Below, one piece after another: positions 34,201 through 47,180 of a DNA stretch of 64,000 nt. The position numbers and the translations under genes were made by a program. The notes below the pieces were generated by a model. The model made no database searches. It saw only the letters and a program-made list of their open reading frames with translations, and was not told the DNA's origin. The DNA lies in contig NEEC01000012.1 in NCBI GenBank assembly GCA_002189035.1, positions 2,294,001 through 2,358,000 on the forward strand. Direction: 5' to 3'. This DNA comes from Utricularia gibba. Lineage: Eukaryota > Streptophyta > Magnoliopsida > Lamiales > Lentibulariaceae. Every line of letters starts with the position of its first letter. Position 1 is the first letter of the stretch.

Positions 34201-37200
34201 TCATTTTTATAAATGATCATTAATTATTGACACAAATAATTCATGATTCAATCATTTATTTATTTTTAAATAAAATTTTAATATTTTTATTATGAAAAAA
34301 TATAAAATCGTGATTAAATCATAGTAAAATAATCAAATTGTAGTTGAATCAGTGATTCATTTTTTTAAAACAATTAGAATCCAACATAATTGTTGTAACT
34401 TATTTTAGCTCACATAGAAACTTCTATTGATATTCATGAAGTTTAACTATGATGTTGTACATGGTAAAAAAAAATAAAAAAACATATATAAAATCAAAAT
34501 TATATCTAATTAAAAAATATATAATTCAAATCATATTCAATTCTACCCTGTTTGACTTTTACTAAATAGATATAAAATATCAAATAATAATCAAATACAA
34601 AAATTTGCACCCAAAGGTTAAAAAAAATATTAAACTACGCCATCTATTCTTTTATTATAATCATTAAACTCTTCCAATAGGAGAATCTCAAACAAAATAT
34701 TTTTTTTTATTAATTAGAATAATTTAACAATTATTTATATATTAGTATGATTAAAAATAAATGGATTAAATAGATCATATTTAATTTATGACCATTAATT
34801 CAAACTCAATAGAGATCCAATTTATTTTTTATTAGAACTTTTTTTCAATAATATTTACATGGAAACCAACTCAACATGGAGTTGGGGTGAGGTGATGCTT
34901 CTTACAAACTATAATTGTACATAGTTTTATGTCTAGATGGAAATCACTAGCTATTTCATTAAATAAATGCTGGCAAGGATTTTTTTTAAAAAAAAGTCAA
35001 ATGAATGCATATTTTGAAAATTATTTTTTATTTCAATAAAAAAGAGTAAAATAATTGGAAAAGTTGCATATTTATTTTATTAAGATAACAAAAAAGATGC
35101 GCATTTATTTACCATTGGGTGAAAAGCAGGTCTCCCTTTGGGGACACGCGGCGGAAGATGAGACGTCGGCGATGTATATTCATTAATTTAATTAATTAAT
35201 GAGGTAGGAGTTCATTTAACCTTCAGAGCAGACTTCAACCAGATGCAAAATGCATTTAATTTTGGTTTAATAATTCGTTTTAAATGAATAACAAGACAGG
35301 GAATGGAGAGCTTTGTTTGTTTGTTTGTGTTTATGTGTTTTTATAAATATTATTACAAAAAAAATTTATGTTTAAAATGTAAAAATGAGAATTGATTTTA
35401 ATAATTAAATAATATTTTTATTCATAATTATTAATAATTATATTTTATAACTTTTTAATTTAAAATATGTTTTATATATCATTTTGAATTATAATTTATG
35501 TTATTACTTTAATTTCAATATATTTATATTAAATTATAAAAATTAAAATATTTATAATATTATTAAATTATAAGTATTTATAAAAAATAGATATAATTGT
35601 AATTTCAATTTTAAAATCTTTTTTTGAAAATCAATTTTCATAAAAAAAAAACTATCGCGTCATATTTATTCTTAAAAATTAATTCATATAAAATAAAATT
35701 TGATATAAGTTTAAAAGATGGAAACAACTCAATAAGAATATTAGTGCTTCTACAGATGTCCCAATGCTAATTTAGTCTATAAAAGAAAAAAAAAAGGAAG
35801 GATGATCACATAGGTCCATTTCAAAAGAGGGTTGAGTTGATGTCCAGTTTTTTTAATACACATATCATTAAATATTCAAGTCTGTGTTTGAGTGGGGTGA
35901 TGCAAAAGTTGGCATGTGAAGAAGGGCAATCATGGTGCAAGGTGGCCTTCACCTTTGAGCTTTTATGAGATTCCCAACAGAGTCCCCTCCCCTCATGCCA
36001 AAACACAATCACTGTGGTGCAACTCTTGGGAGGTATGGGGAAAAGTAAAAGGCCATGGGATGTTGTTTTGGAGTTTTCCACTTCACAAGCATACCACATC
36101 CATGTACTTTGGAGTTTGGAACTCACTCAATAACCATGTGACTTAAAAACAAAAGAGAGACACTTTAGAATCAATTTATCATCATATACAAATGAATTTT
36201 GTGATCAAAAAAAATTTAGAATCATTTTCTTACTTATAGAAAATTACATTGATACATTTCATTAGAAATTATCTCTCAAAAATTATTTTTAGAAAAAGAG
36301 ATTGTGATATCTTGCATTAAAAATGGACAAAAATATTGATATGATAGAAGATAAGATTGAGCGCAATGACCACACAAATTTTACATGAAATATTTTCAAG
36401 AATATATTAAAAGATTCTTTGTAGTAACTTCAAAGTTAAATGTGATTCAATTGAAGTAAATTGAAAATGAATAACCTTCTTCGAATGAAAGTCAAAGATG
36501 GGAAAAATATTTCTTAAAAAGAAAACAAAAAAGAAATTTAAATGTATATTTGAAATAACTTATGTTTATAAGAAAAATGTTTCAAAATTAATTTTATTCC
36601 AAAATACAAATCATTTATACCTAAAAAATATAGCCAAACATAATCTTACATCATTAAAAATTCATTCTAGAATTGTAAAAAGTTGAGATATTTTGTGCTT
36701 AGAAGAATATCATCTATTCATCTCACACATCAATGAACTTAACTAGTTATAATTTCATCACATACATATATAATATAATTCGAGGCGTAACGAACTCTCA
36801 TATGAAATTGATTCGTATCAAATAATAGTTTGAATATAATTTTTTCACATATTTTCTTAGATATTATTTGTTCTCACTAAGGGAGAGAGGATTCCATGGT
36901 TCTTGGATTGGATTATTGGCCTAGGATTGCCCCCGAAGACATTAGCAATTAAGGCGATAACCAAGCTTTGTTTAATTAATATTAAACTACAATTAATGGT
37001 TAGGTACGTCGCTGTCCTAATCCGCACCTTAGCCTGACGTGGACCCCTTGACACGATTTATTTATGGCAACTGGATCCACCCGTCCCATCCATCATGATC
37101 ATGATGGTGAACCCTTTTTCAGGGGTAGAATAGTAATTTACTCCTTGTCGCGACGTGGAATTTCCCTTTCTTTTTCTTCTCTTGTTCAATTAGGGTTTGA

Positions 37201-38639
37201 TTGAAGATCGAAAAGGGGAAGGATGGGGAACTCGACGGAGCTCCGTAAAAATCCAAGCAAGAAGAAGAGTCTTCCAGAAAGGGAATGAAAAGCGAAGGTG
37301 CGAGTGGGGGAGTCTGGTTCTGGGTGTATTCCATTATTGAGCACACACCGTCTTCCCCACGCACTAAATACGTGAACTGGATCTGGACAAGTTGGCTAAC
37401 TTTCCGAGTGTTTTTATTATCAACATTGTCTTTTAAGTTTTATATTCTGTCTGGGGCCGGAGACATTAAGCCCCACGTCACCGTCGGAGAGTTGGAATAT
37501 GCGGCAACGGCATATTCCTACCGGCTAAGGGGAGAAGAAGCAGCTCTCTGGGTCGCCGTCGGCCAAAAAAAAAAAAAAAACTGCGGTGTTGATTTGTGGC
37601 CCAGCAACCACACATTGTACAGAAGAACCATTTGTGTTTCCTGGGCCAAGATTCGAATAGGCCCATCTTCGAGATCACTTATAGGGAGAGCTGCAATGGG
37701 ATGTGGTTCGAACATGAACGATATTCTCGAACTGTCGGTTTATATAAATTATTGTGCTTCACAAACACTCACGCTTCATATATATGTTTTCTAAATACAA
37801 TGCTTTTCTAAAAGTTTTTCCAACCTTCCTATAATGTTTGATGTGTATGTTTGGAAACAATTCTAAAAAAATACAAAATTTGTCTTTAGCGCCCAAAACA
37901 ACACACACTTAATGCTTTTTTTTAATATTTATTGAAATTTTTAATATTTAAAAATAAAATCTACGGTTTACCGGTTTTAAACCATCGGTTCCACACGGGT
38001 TGAAAACGTAGTTTCCAAATTTTAAATATCTCAAATCGATCCAAAACCATAATGTTCTACTTCAAATCGATTACAATTCTACATATAGGTCCAATTACCA
38101 TAAGGCCCAACGTCAATGGGCTGAACGATGAAAGCCCATTACAAAGTCTTTTTCACCATCATGCACGGGAACAAAAAAACAAGGAAATGCCGGGGTAGAT
38201 ATTTAGGAATTAAGTAAATAAAAATAATTGCTTTATATACCTCAACGGTCCAGATTTTATTCGAATATTCTAAAGAAGAGATCAGGCGTCAAGTTGTGAA
38301 GTGTTGTCCTGGACCGGCCCGCGCCACATGACCAGCCAAATAATTAAAGGTACGTGGGGCCCATGTGTTGCGGACTGAGTCCACCCTTCCATTTATATTT
38401 CAACGGTGGATATGCGCGCGATGGGGCCCGGAGCAGTCCCCATAATTAGAAACTATGCAGCCACCAGAATTCTAAATTCCGTATACGATGTAGCTTTTTT
38501 TATTTATAATAAATTCCATTTCATTATTGAAAAATACATCGAAAATGAGATTATTTTTAATCATACTTTATTGTATACCTTCGGCTCTCCTGCACTTCAA
38601 GGGACAATTCCATTTATTTAAAAAATTTGGCTATCATTT

Positions 38640-38703
38640 ATTATATATATATATATATATAATAAAATAATCATTATATATATATATATATTATAAAATA
38701 ATC
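38640..38703. repeat. Duplicated (TA)n microsatellite unit
   Basis: Two consecutive units, each a run of about eight to ten TA dinucleotides followed by ATAAAATAATCATT. The longer unit is duplicated in tandem. Confidence 0.85.
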
Positions 38704-40194
38704 ATTTTAGATATTATTTTTTTACCTTATTTTTCTAAATAACCCACTAGTATCTTTGTGGGGGAGGCCATATTTATTTATTCCTCACATATAATTTTTC
38801 ATTCTAAATAATCAATTTAAATTTCACATTTTAACTCATGATTTTGGATTTGAATCATTTTTAGAATGATATGAACTAAATTCAACTCATTGTAAAATAT
38901 TACAAAAATAAATAAATAATTTAAATTTTATATAAAAATTATTGAACCAGAACTTAAAAATGGACACTTGACCAGAAACATTCCAACATTTAATAAAATT
39001 AGTATGAGTAGTCTCAAATATTTAATAAAAATGGTATATTTAGTTCCCGTCGAGATAGGTACGGGCAGCAATCATATTGGGCATGCGGGCAGCGGCCGGA
39101 GAGTGCACGGGTAGTGGATGTCATGGGTGGTGCCGACGATAACGGCTGTATATCGATTAAAAATAGTAAAATTAATTTGAGAAAAAAAATAAAATTTTGA
39201 ATTAATGATCTATTTTGCTATTAGTTTAAATAGTAATGAATATTTTTGTTCTATTTTGAATCAGTGTGGACTAATTATAAATAATTTTGAAATAGCAGAA
39301 ATAAAATTATTTTTGGTGATTTTTATTTAAATAAAAATACAATTTTAGTTTTAAAAAACCACGTGGTTGGAAATGAATTATAAATTTAAACTATGTTCTG
39401 AAAAATTTTTGAAATTTATTTTTATTTTTCAATAATAAAAATAATTTTTTTTTAAAATACTATCAATTATAAAAGTATTTCTACTAAAAAATACTTTTGA
39501 AATTATACTGTAAAAATTATTTTTAGAAAAGTAATAAGTAGTTTATTTTTACTTCTTATTTTTATGTTTCTAAAATAATTTTAAAAAAGTAAAAATAACT
39601 TTTAAAAATTTTTGAGAACAATGTTTTACTTTGTTTTATTAAACAAAACGCACGTGCCAAATAGTAGGAGCACTAAGTGGGAATTAGGGCCGGGGCGGTC
39701 TTATTAAATGGGTCGATTCGTCGTTTTCGGACCATTCGGAAGCCAGGGTTGGTAATGACGGGGATCTTATCCCTAATCACCAACTAATCATGAACCCTAG
39801 AAAGTATCTACTACGGGGTAAAAATATCTTGAAAATTGAAAACGGTTTCCCTGTCGTGGTGACTGGATGACGACCCGGACCCGCATCACCTCTGTGAATT
39901 AATTGAATAGTCAGCGATATGAGGACAAAGGGTCGCCCATGCCAGTGCTTTTAGATCGTCCATTTTATCAAAGGAACGCACGCCACGGGGTCCTACCCTC
40001 CATAACAACCTGGTCATTTTGAAAGTTAATCAATGTCCATTTATCTCACACATTAAGCATGAAAAAATACACATAGCGTGGATAGCTTTCTAAACACAGT
40101 AAAACACATTGGGTATTTTTCAAATTAACTCCATAACAAGCACACAAGTGTTGTGCTGAATTCATAACATTAGTGTCGTTGAATTATAACATAT

Positions 40195-40590
40195 AATACC
40201 ACATCGTGATTTGAAACTGAAATAATATAACATATAAAAAATTACAGATTATTAGTAATATGTTGAGTTTAATTTTTTTAATATAATTCATATTTTTTAT
40301 GTATTTAAATTTTAGGTATACTGGACATATACATCAGATTTTAATTTCAATATGGCACTAAAAAGTTTGCCTCACAACACGGTTTGGATGTCCAAGATGG
40401 ATTTGGTACTTATATGAGTTCAAGTTAACAAAAAAAGCAATAAGATTTATTCGAATTAGATGGTAAAAATTAGATCTAACATATGATTTGATTATTAATT
40501 ATAATCACAAAAAAAAAACATTTTTTTAATATAATCTATTATTATTATTATTATTATTATGTATTTAGACTTCACATGTTATTAACACAT
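40195..40590 (+). mobile_element. Dispersed TRIM-like repeat, copy 2 (block A, block B, partial A)
   Basis: Block A is at about 40195-40350 (GAAACTGAAATAATAT, AATATAATTCATATTTTT). Block B is at about 40366-40510 (GTTTGCCTCACAACACG, GTTTGGATGTCCAAGATG, and a TTAGATCTAAC-containing end). A second partial A follows at about 40520-40590 (TTTTTTAATATAATCTATT). The order A-B-A suggests short terminal repeats flanking an internal region. An (ATT)n microsatellite at 40537-40560 lies in the second A. Confidence 0.6.
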
Positions 40591-43164
40591 TCATTAACAG
40601 TAATCATGTCGTTTGTTACCGGGTTTCGAACCAACCCAGGTGGCTGCAAAGCACGAATCCGATGTCGGCTTTAGAGGGATTGGGGAGAAAGGGCAGCCGC
40701 CGGTTTTCATGAAAGCAACGCTGCAGGTCCGCCTGGGGGCGATAACTAAGCTGGTTTTGTTCTGAACCGTTGGAGGGATGTGTGGCCGTGATTCCGGGTG
40801 GAGGATTGTGCGGTGGTGGTGCCTCCACCGGGACAGGGCAGAATGGCGGGGGCAGCCACCATGTTAGTGCTAATTAATCCATCTTTGTTGCGTAGCAGCC
40901 GAGGGGTCCAATTGTTATCAGTTCTCCTATGGAGGCTGATAATGATCTGATTGAAACGTGTCATCCATCTCCAACCGACGAGTGCCTTTCTCTTTCCTTT
41001 TCACTCACCCAAATTTCAACCCCTCCGCCGGTCTGATCACCGGAGGAGCCCATAAGAGTCGAATCCTTGAAGGGACACCACTGCCCAATAATTTTCATGG
41101 AGCCGACGAAATGCGCTCGCTGCCTCTTTTAGGACAAGTTGGTGCCCACGTGGCGAGATCCAGATCTGAGACCGACACAACTTGCTCCCACCACCATTCT
41201 AATGAAATTGAGCACGCCTGGTTTTACACAGTTTTCCAGTTCTGATAAACTGAGTTAGAGAGAGATCCTTGTGTTACTGTGACATGTTCATCTGGGAGCG
41301 CTGCATCCTGCTGCTGTTTAAGACCACTGAAACCAGAACCAGTAATGGAAAGCTTTTCTTATTTGCTGCACCAGAGCAGCACGCAAAGAAATGAATGCTT
41401 GTTTGTTTAAGGCAGTTTGAAGGTACCAAGGGTTTCAAAATCATCACTTCTTGCACTTTTGTCAGTGTAGTGATTTTCAGCGACGGCAGTGTATACATTA
41501 TAAGGTAAATTTTAAATAAAATACTAATTATTTTTTGTTTAATAATGCATTTGAGTCTTTGATAAAGTTGCAACCGGTTCAGAACTGAAATTGAACGTTT
41601 TTCTCAAACCATAGATTCATAAATTATGATTCACTGAAGATTTCGGTTGAAGTGTCAAAGATAAACTGAAATTTGAAACCTTGAATTGAAATGAAACTGG
41701 AATTGAAATCATTGAATTGGATAAAAATTGAAAACATATAATCAATGTTTAAATGAACTCTTTGAGTTTGAGTTTCTATAAGATATTTAAATAAATAATC
41801 AGTTTTCAAGATTTTACATTTTTTATTTAAAAAAGTTATCATACAAAATTAAAATTATATATCTATTTAAACAAATAATCTCATACATAATTAATATGAA
41901 ATATTGTCTAATTTTATTATATGCATTTGAGAAAATTGATCGATTATGTTACATATAATTTTATTCCATTAGTGCAAGATAAATAAAATGAAATAATTAT
42001 TTAAAAAATGAAACAATTTTTAAGTGTTTGAAAATAACAATTACCGAGGGGGGGCAGGCATTTGCAGTGAATCCAGCGCATAGTCCCAGTCACAATAAAA
42101 TGTTGTCGGGGGATCACATGGGCGACCCATTTTTTGGCCTTTTTTACCCTCCCCCATCTGGACCGGTAGGTATTGTCACGTACAAACCAAAATATGCCCA
42201 TGTTACCCTTTCCATTTCACTAGATATTTTGCAGTTAAAATATCATTTTTTTTTCTTTTTGTATCATCAAAACATCAAAACCTTATTATAAACTGGAACC
42301 TAATTTTTTAAAAAATCAAATCAAATTCATTCTTCAAAACCGTAATGAATTTGAATTGAATTTTTTTCTAATATATTGAAATATCTTAATGATTTTAATC
42401 TTTAACTATTTTATAGTAAAATTATAAAGTTAAATTTTATGATTAATTTCATCAATTATTGATTTTTTAAATTTCTATTTTAATGATTAAATAATAAATT
42501 AATTTAAAAAATTATATTATTTAGTTTTTATCTAATATAAAAATATATTTATATGGTAACAAAAATTTGATAATTTAATATATTAAATCTTACAATATAT
42601 ATATATATATACTTTATTAAATTTTGTAGTATTGCACAGAACAGTTTTGTAATATCAAAACTAATTTTATTTTGCATAATCTGAAGTAGAGATTCAAATT
42701 ACATAATAATTCCGAAATTTTTTGAAAAATAAAATTGAATTTATAGTGAAATCAACGTGGCGTAACCAAAATTGGCACGCACGCAAATGCTGCTGCACTA
42801 GCCAAAATAGCATGTGAGATACCTTAATTATGTTGCCACCTTTTACTTGAATTTTTACATAGGGAATAATTATAAATTGGGAATGGGTATGAAAATATCT
42901 AAATTACATAGGTGGCGTCTTGGCTGGCGTCATAATTCCGGTTTAAATTTAAATTTAAAAAGGCTTTTTCTTAAATTAAAAGCTGGTTAAAATGGGTTGT
43001 GGAATGAGTTGAAAAGAATAGATTTTGTGACAGCTGCAGAGTGATTGGGGAGATCTTTCTATATAAACCTGCATACGCGGAGGTAAAGCTTGCCCTCTTC
43101 TCCAAACTGAGAGATACCCTTCTGTGTTTTGAGCAGCAGCAGCCTAAAGGAAGGCAGAGGAGAA

Positions 43165-44915
43165 ATGGCTGCTGAAAAGGTCGATCTTGAGACGCCATTG
43201 ATCTCTGAGAAATCAGTGGAGAATGGCCCCAGTTTCACCAAGGAGGAAATCATTGCAGAAACCAAGACCCAATTGTTCCTCGCTTGCCCCATGATGTTCG
43301 TTAATCTTCTGTTGTCCCTCATTCAGACAATCTCCGTCATGTTCGTCGGCCACGTCGGTGAGCTCGCCCTCTCCGGTGCCTCTATGGCCACCTCCTTCGC
43401 CTCCGTCACCGGCTTCAGCTTGTTGGTCAGTGGATTTCAGATTCGCGCCCCGCGATACTCTGGATTTCAGATTTTGAATGTGTAAAATGTTGCAGGTGGG
43501 GATGGCTTGCGCCCTGGACACGTACTGCGGCCAATCCTACGGCGCTAAGCAGTACCATATGCTCGGGATCCATATGCAGCGAGCGATGCTGGTGCTTCTT
43601 CTAGTGAGTATTCCACTCGCCGGAATCTGGGCGACGGCAGGGGACATTCTGCAGCTTCTCGGGCAAGATCCCGCGATCGCGGCGGAGGCCGGGATCTACG
43701 CTCGTTATATGATCCCTTCCATTTTCCCGTTCGCGCTTCTCCAGTGCCAGTTTCGGTTCCTCCAGACGCAGAACAATGTGGTGCCTATGATGCTTACGTC
43801 AGGGATCACGACGCTCGTTCATATTCCGATCTGCTGGGTTTTGATTGCGAAATGCGGGCTTGGAAGCAAAGGTGCGGCTCTCGCGAATGGGATCTCGTAT
43901 TGGACGAATGATTTGTTCTTAGTCCTTTACATCTACTTCGCCCCTGCCTGCAAAGAGACATGGAAAGGCTTCTCTAAAGAAGCTCTCCATGATATCTCCA
44001 AGTTCGTCTGGCTTGCCATTCCTTCTGCCATCATGGTCTGTCTAGAAATATGGTCATACGAAATCATGGTCATCGTCTCCGGTCTCCTCCCCAATCCCAC
44101 TCTGGAAACCTCTGTTCTCTCCATCAGGTACGCTTCCGCATCGGAATTGGAATAGAAATCGATTTCCGGAAGGTACTGATCGTGTTGCTGGGTTTCAGCC
44201 TGAACACCAACTCCATGATCTACATGATTCCCTTGGGGCTCGGCAGCGCAATCAGTGTCCGGGTATCCAACGAGCTGGGCGCCTCACGGCCGAGAAAGGC
44301 GCGACTTGCGGTGTTCATGGCGATGTTCATGGTCGGGGTGGAGAGCGCGATCGCGGTGCTGGTCATCATCCTGGGCCGCAGGATCTGGGGCTACTGCTTC
44401 AGTAGTGAAGAAGACGTGGTGTCCTACGTCTCCGAGATGATGATATTCATCGCCATCACCAATTTGGCAGATGGGTTCCTCTCAGTTCTCAATGGCATTG
44501 CAAGGGGCTGCGGGTGGCAGAAGATCGGCGCCATGGTGAACTTGGCAGCCTTCTACATCGTCGGAATCCCCTTAGGAGTGGTGCTCGCCTTCGTCTTCCA
44601 TCTGGGAGGAAAGGTACAGATTCCCACACCAGTTACCAACAGAAGAATATTCATGTCGTCGGAGCTAAAGCAGTTTCATTTGATTGAATTATCTCAGGGA
44701 CTGTGGACCGGCATCGTGACGGCGGTTTTCGTACAAACATTCTTCTTATCAATCATAACTGCGAGGACAGACTGGGCAGCAGAGGTAACATCAAATTAAC
44801 CATAAAACTCATTCTGCTCAATTCATCACCATCAACCAATCCCTCCCTCTGCTTCCCTCAGGCAAGAAAGGCGAACGTGAGAGTGTTCGACTCAAAAATC
44901 CCGGTGGTGGCGTGA
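43165..44915 (+). CDS. MATE-family (DTX) efflux transporter
   Basis: MATE transporters export metabolites, toxins, hormones or organic acids by proton antiport from plasma membrane or tonoplast. Five exons: 43165-43425, 43496-44127, 44199-44613, 44698-44784, 44862-44915. All GT-AG and in phase, 482 residues, the usual plant DTX length. The ATG at 43165 (MAAEKVDLETPLI) follows a short leader. Family landmarks include SVMFVGHVGELALSGAS, MACALDTYCGQSYGAKQYH, MIPSIFPFALLQCQFRFLQ, SVRVSNELGA and GLWTGI, with about 12 hydrophobic helices. The N-terminal acidic di-leucine-like ETPLI could be a sorting signal (inference). Substrate cannot be told from sequence. Confidence 0.95.
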
Positions 44916-45129
44916 CCGGCGGAAGGCGCAAGAGTGGGTTTAGATCTGCAGCTTCTGTTGTAAGGCCAATGGGCTATGCCTTTCGGATGTGTAGTGTGCA
45001 ATTCCACAAATGCTTTGTTCGTTCCTCCACCTTGCTTATCCTCAGCCCCACACTCAAAAACCCACTTCGGCTACTTGGGTGCACAAGCAAATCAATCAAA
45101 ATCAACACGATACAAGTATCAAAACGAAC

Positions 45130-45260
45130 AATATATGTCGTTATTTAAAATTGAAATAATCAAATATATAAAAAATTACAAATTATTTATAATTATTTGT
45201 ACCTACTTTTTTATAATATAATCTATATTTATTGTATACATATATTTCACTTATTTTAAT
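45130..45260 (+). mobile_element. TRIM-like repeat, block A only (copy 3)
   Basis: It carries AAATTGAAATAATCAAATAT, AAAAAATTACAAATTAT and TATAATATAATCTATATTT in the same order as the other block A copies, and ends near TTTTAATTTTGACAC. No block B follows, as expected for a solo terminal repeat. Confidence 0.55.
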
Positions 45261-46319
45261 TTTGACACCTAAACCAACGCATTCATGGACTGTGCTTTCA
45301 ATCATCATCGTCACAGTGAAATGAATAAGCCCTCTGAAGCAGACAAGGGCTTCACGTGGCGCTGTAGTAAAATATTTATCAATCCCGACATGATGATTTT
45401 TCGTACCTATGTGAAAATATCAAGGTGTCAGAGATGAGATATTTGTTCCTTTTTCAGGGGTTCCATTTTGTTTTTTTAAAAAAATATTAGCACCTAAAAA
45501 TAAGGAATTGTTTGATTTCATGTTCATATTAAATAAAGTTTATATTATTAAGAATTAGATAAAATATTTAAGAAAAAAACATATTCCATACAAAATTATA
45601 AAACATACAATGAATTAGTTATACAGTCCTTTAGAAATATTGATTTATCGTAATCATATTTATTGGTATCTTATGTTTTTTCGAATAGTTTTATTGAAGA
45701 GTATCCAGTTAACTAGAGTTGAAGAAATCAAATATATTTATTCTTCAAACCAAATACTTATTTTTTACTAAACACACAATAATCAAGGGTTAAAATTCCT
45801 AATTATTGATTATGAATAATATTATTTTATATAGATTTTTATAAAAATTATTTATCATTCATTAATAATTAAAATTTCAAATATAGGACTAAATATTATT
45901 TCTGATTAACATAGTGGTGTTTAATTTTTTAGAAGGAAGAGAGCATATCAGAACCCGGAAGAGGACGAATGATCACATTTGGGCCTGTTGATATTGGGCC
46001 ATGATGTGTAATAGTTTTGGGTATAATGGGCTTCATGTTGGGCCATTTGTAATTATACCAGCAGCAATACATCTGCATAATTCCCAGCGACGACTTCCTC
46101 CTCTTCCCTTTATCCCAGCAAGGGCTTACTGTTTAGTTCGAAGGGTGCATATTGCCCAATTATCCCAGCAACTTTTCTTGAAATTTCTCAGTAAAAAAAG
46201 AAGAGTTTTATCGTGGATACTGAATAGCAGCAGCTTCTTCCTGGGCAGCTGAATTAAGAGGCTGAAAAAAGGGAGTAGCCCAGCCCTCTTTACTCGTCCA
46301 ATCTCCAATGGACAGACTG

Positions 46320-47010
46320 ACCGTTTTTAAGAATCTGTCCGAACCATGACTTCAATATGCATTTGTTGCTGCGAGCTTCCAAGTGATTGTTTCAGTCCTC
46401 CACTTGACTTGAGTGTCTGCTCCAACGAAATTTGTGTCTTTCTGCCTGCAAAGTATTTTCTCGTACATCCATGCTTGCGGGTTCTCCTGGTTTGAACTAC
46501 CAAGCCTAGGCAAACGTAATGGAGAACCATCTGCATACTATGATGCATGGCAGTATGTCACTAACTTTAACTTCCTCCTGGCTGTAGCAATCTCCTGAAT
46601 CAGCTGCACTTGAAAGCGTTGGGGAAACAGAGATCAGCAAAGGCCTGGTCCTTGTAGTATAAATACTGATTGAATGTGTAAACACAGGCAGCTTTGGAGA
46701 TTTCCCAATACCTCGTTTCTGCCGAGAATTGTCTCAAGATCATGTTACTAATATTGAAATTAAGTATTCCATGTGTCGGTCATGTATACTTGAATTTCAA
46801 ATACATAAAAACATAGATTACATTCAAAAATAAATATTATATACATTAGGTGCATTTGAATTCTACATCCCTCAATGTGCCTCCTCTTCCCATTCCTTGA
46901 CCAAACCGAAGAGCATAAGGACCAGACAAGGCATCCCGCTTTGGAGTCCATAAGCTGGGCATGGCCTGTACAAGTGATCTCAGAGCTTCCAATGTCCAAA
47001 GGAGAGAAAG
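46320..47010 (-). pseudogene. Unidentified minus-strand coding-like fragments
   Basis: Three pieces on the minus strand read like protein: 47010 to about 46866 (contains LEALRSLVQAMPSLWTPKRD and GPYALRFGQGMGRGGTLRD), 46745-46604 (contains RYWEISKAACVYTFNQYLYY), and 46500-46330. They are in different frames with stops between them, and I found no consistent splice junctions to join them. I do not recognise the family. They could be remnants of a decayed gene or exons of one I failed to assemble. Confidence 0.3.
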
Positions 47011-47044
47011 TAGCCTGTTTTCTTGTATGTTCTAGTTGTTAAAA

Positions 47045-47180
47045 TATACAATACCATATCAAAAAATGAAAATGAAATAATTAAATGTATAATAAATTAC
47101 AAATCACAAATAATCGGTTGTACTTAATCTTTTTTAATATGATTCATATTTTTTATATATTTGGATTTTATGTGTGCCCT
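47045..47180 (+). mobile_element. TRIM-like repeat, block A only (copy 4)
   Basis: Contains GAAAATGAAATAATTAAATG, AATAAATTACAAATCAC and AATATGATTCATATTTTTTA, matching the other block A copies in order. It directly abuts the coding-like fragments. Confidence 0.55.

Larger units (their letters stand above)
33501..43164. other. About 9.7-kb gene-poor, AT-rich block
   Basis: No gene is supportable. Contents seen: a fold-back repeat (33.7-34.2 kb), long AT-rich stretches (34.2-36.8 kb), a slightly richer patch with GGCCCA-type motifs (37.1-38.2 kb), an AT dinucleotide repeat (38.64-38.69 kb), a TRIM-like repeat (40.2-40.6 kb), a GC-richer patch (40.6-41.25 kb) and more AT-rich sequence up to the MATE promoter. 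The 169-codon frame at 37285-37794 is crossed by a poly(A) run, has no recognisable domain and is not called. Confidence 0.6.

Noticed and set aside
37222-37287. Small frame MGNSTELRKNPSKKK with a myristoylation-like start
   Set aside because: Only 21 codons, no splice donor that extends it, no homologue recalled.
37285-37794. 169-codon plus-strand open frame
   Set aside because: It crosses a poly(A) run that encodes several lysines, has no recognisable domain and no conserved pattern, and similarly long frames exist on the other strand.
40610-40690. Possible tRNA T-arm (TTTCGAACC)
   Set aside because: The loop and stem spacing do not fit a T-arm, and no D-arm, anticodon arm or acceptor stem could be found.
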